64,000 bases of DNA from Betaproteobacteria bacterium RIFCSPLOWO2_02_FULL_63_19 (GTDB taxonomy: Bacteria; Pseudomonadota; Gammaproteobacteria; Burkholderiales; SG8-39), in contig MEQX01000069.1 of the NCBI GenBank assembly GCA_001770415.1, positions 16,741-80,740 of the forward strand, given 5' to 3'. The notes beneath the pieces were generated by a model. That model made no database searches and had not been told where the DNA came from. It saw only the letters and a program-made list of their open reading frames with translations. Below, one piece after another: positions 31,801 to 41,247 of this stretch; within the stretch, counting starts at the first letter, position 1, and each line of letters starts with the position of its first letter. Made by a program: the position numbers and the translations under genes.

Positions 31801-32190
31801 TCCCGCTTTGGGCATTCCTTTCACGTACAGCAGCTGCGGGCCGTTCGCTGGCAGTGGGATGTTCTGCGCGCCGTGGGTGATGTTCGCGTCGCTGATCTGG
31901 GCGAGTCCCGGTTCAGCCGACTTCAGCGCCGCGAGCTGTGCATCGGTGATGGCCGATACCGGATGATGCTTCGTGCCCGCCACCAGAAAGAAGTTCGTGT
32001 TCGGGTCGGCGTTGGAAAGGTCGAAATAGTAGTCGCGCCACTCGGCGCTGGTCTCGGCCCGCGGATCGCTGCCGATGATGCCGCAGCTCGCGAGCCACGG
32101 ACCGACGCCGGCGATCAGGCCGGTGCCTGCGGCCTGCTTGAGGAAACGCCGGCGCTGCGGCCTGTAAGGATCGTTCCGGTTCCGCATCAT
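28861..32190 (-). CDS. Very large Tat-exported lipoprotein of unknown function with C-terminal NHL-like segment
   Basis: RRRFLKQAAGTGLIAGVGPWLASC (twin-Arg plus lipobox); C-terminal GPACMAVTPRGEILVIEQTNNRIQAFDTGANPVRIFS. Confidence 0.8.
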   Translation of the reverse strand: MMRNRNDPYRPQRRRFLKQAAGTGLIAGVGPWLASCGIIGSDPRAETSAEWRDYYFDLSNADPNTNFFLVAGTKHHPVSAITDAQLAALKSAEPGLAQISDANITHGAQNIPLPANGPQLLYVKGMPKAGSATAWSMHGMFYHVPSTAAANVSQALAISCASAGDGTFLGEFSTCVGPAAPAMRQRELPTTSGGYCAGGIYLRYKSYFDHAVSLVCNHPEICSFDAATLSYVQQVIVCADANILALAQSLYRQGPATETGGWATQVPCIDPDTGQPKLASNGHKLYFTHHSEETLRLTGAAIQSILPKIKNDPVLGGNVAGMQTNTRDNQVLKGKLWVVNSAAPPASVATPSARPASFAASPPGVTWTPRDLSSGNGYRVTDVTGTSSLDTATNALSRTLSFTVYNTWLRYLGLYVRFLDGDGRPIALAELPADIHGQFSTGFNGTYDGFLTLLNQPFAVMGIPFPEIPVVAENHWSFTVRVPESAASIQILSGGLGSGTNSYPETTRPGEVMTVVVDLALPGLFLALAATAAFPAFAAKMTTATKLLIGTAQIFMQAIVDTALAGFYNDPAVFKTLGAPVFFTMVKAAPAFWAEVQASLAAGEAEGVAEDTLPFGIGVALQAVAALGLIATIAETSAEVAQSPWTYVTEVSSTHDLTVSISHDPLDVAGFPATATHYRLAAVCDGSSPRDSGIIPMPAGTTTAPLSHAFKGIPLGGKVNVSVCFYSNDGWLAGTGTTGPIDNTVDTASITITESRVPLTSNTTYGHKQKIVLDGSGKHVWQATPTAPTVQPAVCANAPGNLCELVGITLSEPFGAIGYAWKASSAGVTDFASGAGGQLYQFANLSFTATPESGYKTSGGGFLTPARLAYSRSSPTSRNFYIDTSGGSNIVRRITLSKVDVPPAIDLPNSNLAVGKFNFASDAFLIHPTGKLISINTALAKFEVLVPASTPVADSAAPLAQAYAGPGTREGLLKGPACMAVTPRGEILVIEQTNNRIQAFDTGANPVRIFSNNGSSIMPLRAASTGATFLDVQMEFVGYIYVLWVNSSNVYTLDIYGPQGNYVSSTSGINAGKLTVDLFRNVYSLNYEKLTPVGALTEPSISEWVPSTP

Positions 32191-32245
32191 GTCTTCCCTC
32201 CGTTTCGCACAGCGTTTCCCATTGATCGCGCCTCGCGGTCGGCTT

Positions 32246-35068
32246 TTACCAGCAGGTGTTGAGCGGCACGGCGAAGCCGTCGCACAGCGGGTTGACCGTG
32301 CAGCTCGAATTGGTGTGGCTCGAATTTGCGAGCGGCGTGATCGGCGAGATCCAGGCCGCATCGCTGCACGGCCCGGCAGCGCCGTTCGGGCAGCCGTTGC
32401 TCGCGTCCGTTGCCGGACGGTGCGCGCTCGCGTACACGTACTGAATGCAGGTCGGCGCGAACTGCGTGCCGGCGACGCACGCGCCGCTCGCGTTGGCGAC
32501 CGTCAGTCCCGGAAAGCCCGTGTATTCGTTGTTCAGGTTGGTCTGGATGCAACTCGCGCTGGGGTCGCTATCGACGTACGCGCTGGTGAAATTCGCGTTC
32601 TGCACCTGGGCGTTGGTGAAGTCCGCGCCCTGCAGGAAGGCGAAGCTGAAATCGGTCGCGGCGCCGGTGGCCGCATTGCGATTGAGGTTGGCGTCCCTGA
32701 ACGAGGTGCCAAAGAGCAGGGCGCCGGAGAAGCTCGCGCCGTTGGCGCGGGTGCCACTCATGTCCACGCCGGCCAGGTAGGCGTTGGCGAAGCGGGTGCT
32801 GTCCATGCTCGCGCGGTAGGCGCTCGCGCAGGTGGGCTTGGCGTAGGTGTCGCACGCCGGTTGGCAGGACTGTGGCGTTGCGCTGTAGAAGCTCGCATAG
32901 CTGAAATCCGAACCATCGAGGTTGGCGCCGGACAGGTTGGCATTCTTCAAGTGGGCGCCCGAGAGGCTGGCCGCAACGCCCAAGTTGCTCGCGTTGAGCG
33001 TCGCGTGGCACAGGTTCGCGGATTCGAGGTTGGCGTAATTCAGCTTCGCGCCCTGCAGCGTCGCGAAGCGCAGGTCGGCGTTGCTCAGGTTCGAATTCGA
33101 CAACTGCGCGCCCGTCAGGTTGGCGTGCTGCAGCTTGACGCCTGCGGACAGATCGAGCTTCTGCATATCGACACCGGCCAGGTTGCAGTATTCGCAGCGG
33201 TCGGTTTGAGTCAGAATGGTTACCGAATCCGTGCCTAGGCGGATGGAACCCGGCGCGAAATTGGCGTCGGCGAAACGTACACAGCCCGACTGGTTGAATA
33301 GGTGTGAGGTGCCTTGGTATTCGTAGCCGGTGTAGACCGTTGCAGTGGTTTGCGGGCCAAGTTGTAGCGAGTTCATGAATCCGCCGAGAATGGACAACTG
33401 GTCGATCGGGACCGTGGGTTGCGGATAGGGCAGGCTGATGCCTTCTGAAACCATCGCCGCGCCGGTGCAATTGGCGCCGGAGAACATCGCCATTTCGCCG
33501 ACTGCCAGCTTCCAGGCTCCGCCCGAATCGGCCATGGAGGCGGGCATGCCATTCGGAAAATAGCGAAAACCTACGCGTATCTCAGGCGGCTGATAAAATC
33601 CCCATATCCCGACGTCGTACGCACTCGTGAGTTGAGTCAGGAGTGCAGGCGACAGCCCATAAATTATCTGGGACGAAAGCAGTTGGATGCTGTTGTCCGA
33701 GGGATTCGACGTCCTGTCCGAGTAGCTCGCGATCGACAGTGTGATCGGCGTGAACTGGCCGGCGTCGGCGATCTGCGACTGCGCAGGATTGCTCGGGTTG
33801 AACGCCAGCGGTGCGACCCAGAGCGGCTCCGGCCAGGGCTGCGAGACTTCGAGCGATACTCTGCCCCCGCGGTAGGTTTGATAGTCCAGCGCATAGGTAT
33901 GATGCTGCGGATCGACAGATTTGCCGGAGCCATCTGAGGCCGGCGAGGTGGTGCAGTAGTACGGCAGTCCGAAAGTACTGAGCGATCCGTCGCCGTATCG
34001 CGTGACCTCGAAAAAGTTCGCGGCATCGAACAGGTAGCGCGTCCGCGTCGTACTGTCCCACGGCCAGAAGTAGGGAGAAATCTGGGCGACTGGCTGGATC
34101 TGGCCCCTGCACCCGAATGCGACCCGGTATCCTGAAGTCGGGTCCACGTTCCCGCCGATATCATTGGCGCCGGTGAAACTCAGATAATTGCCGCTGCGCG
34201 TGTCATACACGGCCCAGTATTCCGGGTGGCTCGGGTCGGAGGCGGCTCGCACGCGCGGTGCGGCCGCACGCGCGGAGGCGAGCATCGGGACAGGGGGCGG
34301 CGCTGCGTGATGTACGAAGATCGTTCGCTTCGATCCCGAACCGCCGTAGGTGTGCCGCATGGTGTAGATGCCTGTGCTTGCGCCGAAATCGATGCAGGGG
34401 GCGCCCGCTTTCAGGCTGAACACCTCTTGGCCGGCGGCATCGAGCAGCTGCAGCGTGTCCGCGCCTACGTCCTGCGCGTCCATGCAGAACTTGTACGTCT
34501 TGGTGGCAAGCTGCAGCGGAAAGCTCTGCGTGCCGGTTTCCGGCGCTGACCGCAGAACAACATGATGGGATTCGGTTGCGACCAGGCTGGAATTGGCCTT
34601 GAAATCCTTCAGCGTCAGCGCCGACAGCTCCTGCAGCACGGTTTCCCAGGCCCAGGAATCGCCGCTCAGGTGCAGTACGACGTCGCCGTAGACCCTGGTG
34701 TCGATGTGCAGCCGGGATATCCTGATCCTCGCGTCGGCGGGGCGCCAGTCGGACGTGATGGTCGCGTTCACCGGGCTCAACAGCGCCGCCTTCAGGAAAT
34801 CTTCACGCGTCACCGAGCGCCGGAGGCCGACCGATTCAACATTCCAGCGGCCGCTTTTTCGCAACAGCAGCACGACGTCGGGATAGACCTGGTCGCCCAC
34901 CTGCAGGCCCGGAAGCGCAAGGCGCTCCGCATCGCTCTGGAACGTCAGGATGGAGTCCGCGATCGGCGGCGAAGAGTACGTCCCTGACGAGCCTGTAAAG
35001 CCGCAGGAAGCGACGTAAAGGGTGATCGCTGCAATGAGCAGCCCGGGCGCGGTTTTCGGCATGTCCAT
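32246..35068 (-). CDS. Lipoprotein with betagamma-crystallin-like segment and pentapeptide repeats
   Basis: Lipobox LYVASC; ATVYTGYEYQGTSHLFNQSGC...GSIRLGTDSVTIL; LDLSAGVKLQHANLTGAQLSNSNLSNADLRFATLQGAKLNYANLESANLCHATL repeats. Confidence 0.82.
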   Translation of the reverse strand: MDMPKTAPGLLIAAITLYVASCGFTGSSGTYSSPPIADSILTFQSDAERLALPGLQVGDQVYPDVVLLLRKSGRWNVESVGLRRSVTREDFLKAALLSPVNATITSDWRPADARIRISRLHIDTRVYGDVVLHLSGDSWAWETVLQELSALTLKDFKANSSLVATESHHVVLRSAPETGTQSFPLQLATKTYKFCMDAQDVGADTLQLLDAAGQEVFSLKAGAPCIDFGASTGIYTMRHTYGGSGSKRTIFVHHAAPPPVPMLASARAAAPRVRAASDPSHPEYWAVYDTRSGNYLSFTGANDIGGNVDPTSGYRVAFGCRGQIQPVAQISPYFWPWDSTTRTRYLFDAANFFEVTRYGDGSLSTFGLPYYCTTSPASDGSGKSVDPQHHTYALDYQTYRGGRVSLEVSQPWPEPLWVAPLAFNPSNPAQSQIADAGQFTPITLSIASYSDRTSNPSDNSIQLLSSQIIYGLSPALLTQLTSAYDVGIWGFYQPPEIRVGFRYFPNGMPASMADSGGAWKLAVGEMAMFSGANCTGAAMVSEGISLPYPQPTVPIDQLSILGGFMNSLQLGPQTTATVYTGYEYQGTSHLFNQSGCVRFADANFAPGSIRLGTDSVTILTQTDRCEYCNLAGVDMQKLDLSAGVKLQHANLTGAQLSNSNLSNADLRFATLQGAKLNYANLESANLCHATLNASNLGVAASLSGAHLKNANLSGANLDGSDFSYASFYSATPQSCQPACDTYAKPTCASAYRASMDSTRFANAYLAGVDMSGTRANGASFSGALLFGTSFRDANLNRNAATGAATDFSFAFLQGADFTNAQVQNANFTSAYVDSDPSASCIQTNLNNEYTGFPGLTVANASGACVAGTQFAPTCIQYVYASAHRPATDASNGCPNGAAGPCSDAAWISPITPLANSSHTNSSCTVNPLCDGFAVPLNTCW
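32560..33200 (-). repeat. Pentapeptide-repeat coding tract (approximate limits)
   Basis: Repeated A(N/D)LXX pentads within 32246..35068. Confidence 0.75.
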
Positions 35069-35340
35069 CCTCCTGGCAAGAAGCTCATGCCCGAACGTTC
35101 CCGTCTGCGCGGGGTACCTCCGAATATCACTAGCACGTCTATTGCGCCGCTTTCTTGTCGTTAGCGTGGAATCGTCCGTTCGATTCCACGCTATTATCCC
35201 GCGGCGGATCGTCTTATTGCGCGATCCTGCATGCTGCGAAGCAGGGGTCGCTTTATCCGATGGCTACCTTACTCCCCTCGAACGCGTGGCACAATGGTTT
35301 GAGCGCCCGGACGGCGCCGGATCGCTCGATCCAATTCCGT

Positions 35341-36309
35341 TCAGGCATGGCGCGCCGACACTCGAGTCGGTGCCGGCGACGATGCGTGCGACCCGGCAAG
35401 AATGTCCGGCTGGAAGCGAAGATCGAGGAAATCCGTCGCCTGTATGCCATCGCGGATGCCGCCGAGTTCGCGCTGCAATGCGACCGAGCGCTCGAATCCG
35501 GGCATGTCGATCCGGCAGTCGAGCTGGAAATGCGGCCGCTCGCGCTCGACCGCGCGCCGCGCCGCCGCCTCGGTGGTGCGGTACTGGCGCGCGGCGAAGG
35601 CGACCCATTCATCGACATGGTCGACCGCGTAATGCGCAGAGCGCTGCGCGCCGCGCAGCACCGCGCGGATCAGCTCCGGATCGCGCGCGATCAGCTCGTT
35701 GCGGGCGACGCGGACGATCCACTGATAGTCCGGCAGGTAGGGCTCGACGAAGGCCGGGGTCCAGTAGTTCAGCAACCCGCGCTCCTCGCCGATGGCGATA
35801 TTGGGTTCGCTGACCAGGCACGCGTCGATCCTGCCGTCGGCGAGGAAATCGATCACGCGCGGGTAGTCGTCGAGCAGCGGCACGAAGGTGACATCGGTGT
35901 CCGGGTTCAGGCCCTCGCAGATCAGGATCCGGCGCATGATCCAGTCGGGGCAGCTGCCCAGGCCGAGCATACCGATGCGCCTGCCCTTCAGTGCCTGATA
36001 GTCTTTAACCGGAATGTCCTTGGCCGCGCCGAAGAACATGTGCGCCTTCTGGCGGCAGCCGCTGGCGACGATGCGGAACGCCTTGCCGGCGGCGATGGCG
36101 TTGATCGCCGGCGGCGACCCCATTTCGCCGATCTCCAGCGCGCCGCTGTCGTAAGCGGCGGCGATCTCAGGTCCGCCGAACACCACTCTGACCGAAAGAT
36201 CGAGCCCTTCGTCCTCGAAGAAACCTCTTTCGATGCCGATGCGCAGCGCGACCGCGCATTTGTCGGTGGGCGTGCCGTAGACCACTTTGCACAACCCGGG
36301 CATGGTCAT
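35341..36309 (-). CDS. NMT1/THI5-like substrate-binding-fold protein
   Basis: ALRIGIERGFFEDEGLDLSVRVVFGGPEIAAAYDSGALEIGEMGSPPAINAIAAGKAFRIVASG; no signal peptide visible. Confidence 0.8.
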   Translation of the reverse strand: MTMPGLCKVVYGTPTDKCAVALRIGIERGFFEDEGLDLSVRVVFGGPEIAAAYDSGALEIGEMGSPPAINAIAAGKAFRIVASGCRQKAHMFFGAAKDIPVKDYQALKGRRIGMLGLGSCPDWIMRRILICEGLNPDTDVTFVPLLDDYPRVIDFLADGRIDACLVSEPNIAIGEERGLLNYWTPAFVEPYLPDYQWIVRVARNELIARDPELIRAVLRGAQRSAHYAVDHVDEWVAFAARQYRTTEAAARRAVERERPHFQLDCRIDMPGFERSVALQRELGGIRDGIQATDFLDLRFQPDILAGSHASSPAPTRVSARHA

Positions 36310-36463
36310 TCTCCTGTTGGCTTTGGATGTCCGGCGCATTATAACGGGATGAAGCCCACCGATTCCGCCGAACGCAGTAATCTGACCGGCATCGCAAACC
36401 ATTGCGCCTGGACATCTTTCACATGATCCGCGGCAAACGAAATGGCCAAGTGAAGGAGGGGCT

Positions 36464-37000
36464 GTGAGCTGTCGATGGGTTGTTCGCCTCGCGCTTTCGC
36501 TGATCGCGATCGTCGGCGCAACGGCATCGGTCGCGGCCGAACTGGACATTCCGGATCTTTCGCTCGACGTCGCCACGCGACGGCAGGAGGACGGTCGGGT
36601 CGGCAAATGGATCCATGAATTCCGGCTCCGGTGCGAAGCGGGAACCTGCAATCTGACGGTCATGACGCTCAACCAATGCGTCGAAAGTGTCCCCGGGGCG
36701 CCGATCAACGTGCAGATCTACCGGCAGGAGGTCGGCGAACTGCGCGTCTCGCGTCGGGACAGCGATACATTGGTCGTGGAATTCGACCACCTGTCGGGAA
36801 CCTCGCGACTGAGAATCGGTTTCGAACGGGTTCAGGTCGGCGCCTATCTGCGCGGCAAGGTTACCTCCTTCAGCGGCGGGTACATCGACCGCTCCGCGCG
36901 GCCGGGCCGTATGGCATTTGTGGAGTACGTGCCGTTGCAAGGGCGCTACAGCAACGTGACGCTGGACTGCAAGCTCGAGCTGCCGGGGATCGAGAAATAG
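36464..37000 (+). CDS. Hypothetical exported protein preceding cyclase
   Basis: GTG start; signal peptide LALSLIAIVGATASVAA; ends RPGRMAFVEYVPLQGRYSNVTLDCKLELPGIEK. Confidence 0.7.
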   Translation: MSCRWVVRLALSLIAIVGATASVAAELDIPDLSLDVATRRQEDGRVGKWIHEFRLRCEAGTCNLTVMTLNQCVESVPGAPINVQIYRQEVGELRVSRRDSDTLVVEFDHLSGTSRLRIGFERVQVGAYLRGKVTSFSGGYIDRSARPGRMAFVEYVPLQGRYSNVTLDCKLELPGIEK

Positions 37001-37005
37001 CGCTC
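36898..37005 (+). repeat. Direct repeat copy A (3' end of exported protein gene)
   Basis: cggccgggccgtatggcatttgtggagtacgtgccg...atcgagaaatagcgctc, matched at 39215-39320. Confidence 0.8.
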
Positions 37006-37294
37006 GGTGATGCGCCGGCGGATCACCGGACGCGCAGACGATACTGTTGACGAATCCGGCGAGGACCGTGTGCCGCGTAATGCGGATAATCCCGCTGCGG
37101 TCTTCTGGCACCGCGCTCCCTGAATTTCCGTTGCCCTCGGCGAACGCGGCGGCGTTCGCGCAACGAGCGGGTGCAATGGATAGCACAACGATGACCCGAA
37201 GTCCGTGGCCACTGCGCATTCGCGCCGTGGGCTTTCCCAGTCGCGCTCGCTTCGGAGAGAGTAAGCTATCATCCCAATCGGAGGCACGACTTCG

Positions 37295-39123
37295 ATGGCT
37301 TATGTGACTGACCTGTATTTCATCGGCGGCAGCGTAATCTATCTGGTCTGCGTGAGCCTCCTGATCGCCGCCATGCGCGGCGGCTGGTTCAATCGGCTGA
37401 CCAGCGGCTATCGGTGGACGTTGATTCTGTCGATCGCGCTGATCGGCGTCGGTTCGACGCTCGTGGTCAGCGTGTGGGCTTATTCCGCCGCGAGAGATCT
37501 GCTGTATCGGGAAATCGTCACGGAACTCGACAACGTCGGCCGTGTCATCGACCAGCAAGTCGAGCGGGAGGTCGCGTTGGCGACTGCTCAGATGGTCGAC
37601 CTGTCGAGGGCAGTGACCATGGCGATGGCGCGCGACACCGCAGCCCAACTCCGCGAGGACGTTGCAGCCGTTCAGGTCGTCAACCCGCGCCTGCTTCAGC
37701 TGCGGCTCGTCGACCCGCGAATGTCCGTCATTGCCGAGAGCAGTGTCACGGGTGTGCTCGATCCGATGGGCCGGCTGGCGGTCGGCACGGCACTGGATGA
37801 CCGGCGATTTGTCTCCGACCCGTTCTTTCCGGAAGCCTTCAAGAAGTTCGTACTCAGAATTGACGTTCCGGTGAAATCCCGCGAAGGAACGATCATCGGC
37901 GTACTCGGTGCACGTTACGACATACAGGAGGCGCTGCAGACGCTGGCAAATACCGCGCGCTTCAATGCCAACGGCTATGCGGTGGTGGTCGATCACACGG
38001 GACGAGTCATTGCCCATCCGGATCCGAAGCGCATCAACGACGACCTCTCCGGCTATCCCGCGGTGAAGGCCGGGCTCGAGGGCAAGAGCGGATCGCTGAC
38101 GGCGCGCAACAAGGCGGGGATCTCGAGGCTGTTTTTCTATCGCCCGCTGAAGGGCCCGGCGAGCGCGGATCCGAAGCGCATGGTTCTGCTCACCGAAATC
38201 GACAGCAACGAAGTGGCGGGCCTGCTGCAAGGGCTGCAGAACCGATTTGTGATCGCGGCGGTGGCCGTGATCGTCATCTGTTTGATATTGACCCGGCTGC
38301 TTGCCGGGGGCATCGAAACGCCCCTCCGCCAGATGATGAGTGCGGCGAAGAAGATCGAGGAGGGCGATCTCACGGTGGAGATCGAGCGCAGGGGCGTCGA
38401 CGAGTTCGGGCGGCTTCTGGTGCGGTCAATTCCATGGTCCGCGGTCTGCGCGAACGGGAACCCATCAAGCAGGTCTTCGGCCAGTACGTGGCCGCCCACG
38501 TCTCGGAAAAGGTGCTGCGCGGGGAAGTCGCCCTCGAAGGCGAGGCGCGCCGGGTCACGGTGCTCTTTTCGGATATCCGCAACTTCACCTCCATGGCGGA
38601 AAAACTGTCTCCGCTCGAGGTGGTCAGGTTTCTGAACGATTACTTTTCAGAGATGGTCGATGCCGTCTTCGAAAACGAGGGGATGCTGGACAAGTTCATC
38701 GGTGACGGCCTGATGGCCATCTTCGGCGCGATCGCGGATGCGCCGGACCATGCCCACAAGGCGGTACGCACCGGCCTGCGCATGAAAGCGCTGGTGGCGA
38801 AGATCAACGGCACCCGCGACATCGGCGGCCTGCCCCCGATCGCCATAGGCATCGGCGTGCATACCGACAACGTCATCCTGGGCAACATCGGATCGCGCAA
38901 GCGGCTGCAATATACGGCGATCGGCGACGGCGTAAATACCTGCTCGAGGATCGAGTCGCTGAACAAGGAGTTCGGAACCACGCTGCTGGTGACCGAGGCG
39001 ACCTACGAACTGACCAAGGACGCATTCGAGTTCGGCCCCGCGCAGAAAGCCACGATCCGCGGCAAGAGCGAACCGGTCATGTGCTACGAGGTGTTGAGCG
39101 AGCGGGCCTCCGCCGTCGGATAG
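37295..39123 (+). pseudogene. Cache-HAMP class III adenylate/guanylate cyclase, frameshifted
   Basis: ORF 37295..38635 carries TM, Cache and HAMP; ORF 38434..39123 carries REPIKQVFGQYVA...VTVLFSDIRNFTSMAEKLSP...GDGLMAIFGA. Frame changes at about 38414-38422. Confidence 0.85.
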
Positions 39124-39214
39124 AGGTACCCGCCCGCCTGGCGTGTGTTCACTCTGGCCGAGGGCCCGTAGCTGGCGGATGGTCCGGTGCGCGTACGCCC
39201 AGGCGAACCCGCCG

Positions 39215-39320
39215 GCCCGGCCGCATGGCGTTCGTCGAATACGTGCCGCTGGTGGGGCGGTACAACAACGTGACGCTGGACTGCAGGGTCCAGCTGCCGG
39301 GCGTCGAGAAATAGCGCTCA
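39215..39320 (+). repeat. Direct repeat copy B (gene fragment downstream of cyclase)
   Basis: Encodes RPGRMAFVEYVPLVGRYNNVTLDCRVQLPGVEK* versus copy A RPGRMAFVEYVPLQGRYSNVTLDCKLELPGIEK*. Confidence 0.8.
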
Positions 39321-39380
39321 GCGTTGCCGCTCAGCCGATCGATTTGGTCCGCGGACGCCCGGAATCGGGAACGTCTCAGG

Positions 39381-39420
39381 GCGCTGCAACCGCAAGCATT
39401 CTTGCTTGCGGCCGCAGCGC
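39381..39420. terminator. Long hairpin between convergent genes, candidate bidirectional terminator
   Basis: GCGCTGC-aa-CCGCAAGCA-TTCT-TGCTTGCGG-cc-GCAGCGC: 9-bp perfect stem plus outer 7-bp perfect stem, 2x2 internal loop. Confidence 0.65.
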
Positions 39421-39834
39421 ACCGGTTCGCTATTTGACGGTGTAGATCAGGTTATACCTGCCATTAATCAGCATTTCATTCCACGGCACGGTGACGCCAG
39501 AATCGACCGTGCCGAGGCCGTAGCCTGCATACACCTGCGCGCCGATGAGCGTGCTTAGATTCAGCTCACCTGCGATGTCGATGGTAATTGTCCCTAGAGT
39601 GACGGGTGAGGCGAAATAAGCGGGGTTCTGCGGATCATACGGCACCCAGGTCCCGCCGGAGTTCTTGAGGTAAACGGCGTTCCCGTACTGCGCCGGAAGC
39701 ACGACCGCAACGTATATCGTCCCCACTTTACTTTGATCATTTCCCGAGGCAACGATCGTTCCGACAACGGTCTTGGAAGTGATGTCGCCTGTCGCCGTAC
39801 CCGACGCGCTGGCGTTTGTGTTGGCAGTCGCGGT

Positions 39835-39955
39835 GACGGTGCAGTTCTGGCTGATCGCGCCGGTGGTGAATGTCTTGCCGTCGGCGCCGAGCGTGCCGGA
39901 ACAGCCGCTCACGCTGTTCACGACGTAGCCGCTCGCGGGAGTGACGGTGAAGCTG
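39835..39955 (-). repeat. Internal repeat 1 of large exported protein
   Basis: Encodes SGCSGTLGADGKTFTTGAISQNCTVTA; nearly identical DNA at 41127-41247. Confidence 0.85.
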
Positions 39956-41126
39956 GTTGTTCCGCCTGAGGCGACCGTCACCGGGCTGGTCTTGTCATAG
40001 GTAACGCGGTCGCCGCCGAGCGTGACCTCGTAGCCGCGCGGGGCCGAACATTGCGCACTGGCGCCGAGCGCACTCTGGCAACTCCAGGTGTACTTGTCGG
40101 TGGCGCTGGTGACTTGCGACGGCGTTGCACCGTCCGCGCAAAGTTGGCCCTCTGGTGTGCCGAAGAATTGCACCTCGGAGAGCCCCGCCCAGGTAGCGGA
40201 ACCATAGGTTGAGAGCACTTTGAACGTGATAAACCGTCCCTTTCCGCTGACCGAATAGGCTTTGCCTAGGCCGTCGCTTTCTTCTGCGAACGTAGTTTTC
40301 ACCGTGCTCGAAACGGTGGAGCCGTCATCGCCCAAGAACAAAACATCCACGTCTTTTATGCCGCGTGTTGTATACAAGGTCTGGCCGTCAAACTCAAAGT
40401 AATTCCATACATGAATGGAAGTCACGTTATGAACGCTGCCGAGGTCGAAGGTGATTGTGAGCGACCCGGCCCCAGTCGTAAAGCTGCCTAACCACATATG
40501 GCTAGCAATCTTGTCATGTGTTGATCCTGTTAATCCAATTCCTCCGATGGCCGCATTCGCGGGTCGCGACGAAAGCTCATGATTCGCACTGGCTTTGACC
40601 ACTGAAATCATTCCCGATGTGTTGTTGTTGCCTTCCGGGGCGCTCAGTAGCGGCTCGCTGCCGCTCGCCGGTCCGCACAAGGACGCAGCGTCGCCTCCGA
40701 CGGTGTGCACCAGTTTAAAGGTGCCGTTCTTCAGCATGTCGTTCCATGGGGCGACAGCGCTGGTATCCGGCGCACCAATGCCGTAGCCGAGATAAATCTG
40801 CGTACCCGCCAGAGCGCTCAAGTTGAGGCCGGTTACGACATCGACGCTGTGCTGTCCCAGAGTGACGGCACCGGCGTAAAACGCTGGATTCGCCGCGTCG
40901 AATTTCACCCAGCCACCGCTCGCGTTCTTGAGGTAGACGCGATCGGGCGTGTCCAACGGCGAATCGGCTGCGAACCCCGAGGGCAGGACCGCGGCGACAT
41001 AGATGGTTCCTGTCTTGCCTTGATCGCTCCCCGAGGCGGTGATTTCTGCCGTTATGGTCCGGGAGGTGATCTCTCCAGTTGCTGTCGCTTTGAAGCCTGC
41101 GGGACGGATGATGGCAGACGCGGTGA

Positions 41127-41247
41127 CGGTGCAGTTCTGGCTGATCGCGCCGGTGGTGAAGGTCTTGCCGTCGGCGCCGAGCGTGCCGGAACAGCCGCTC
41201 ACGCTGTTGACGACGTAGCCGCTCGCGGGAGTGACGGTGAAACTGGT
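41127..41247 (-). repeat. Internal repeat 2 of large exported protein
   Basis: Near-identical to 39835-39955. Confidence 0.85.

Noticed and set aside
32189-33238. 349-aa plus-strand repetitive ORF
   Set aside because: Antisense reading of the pentapeptide-repeat tract; regular pattern is inherited from the repeats.
36419-38230. 603-aa minus-strand ORF
   Set aside because: Shadow of the exported protein and Cache-cyclase coding strand, which has clear domain motifs.
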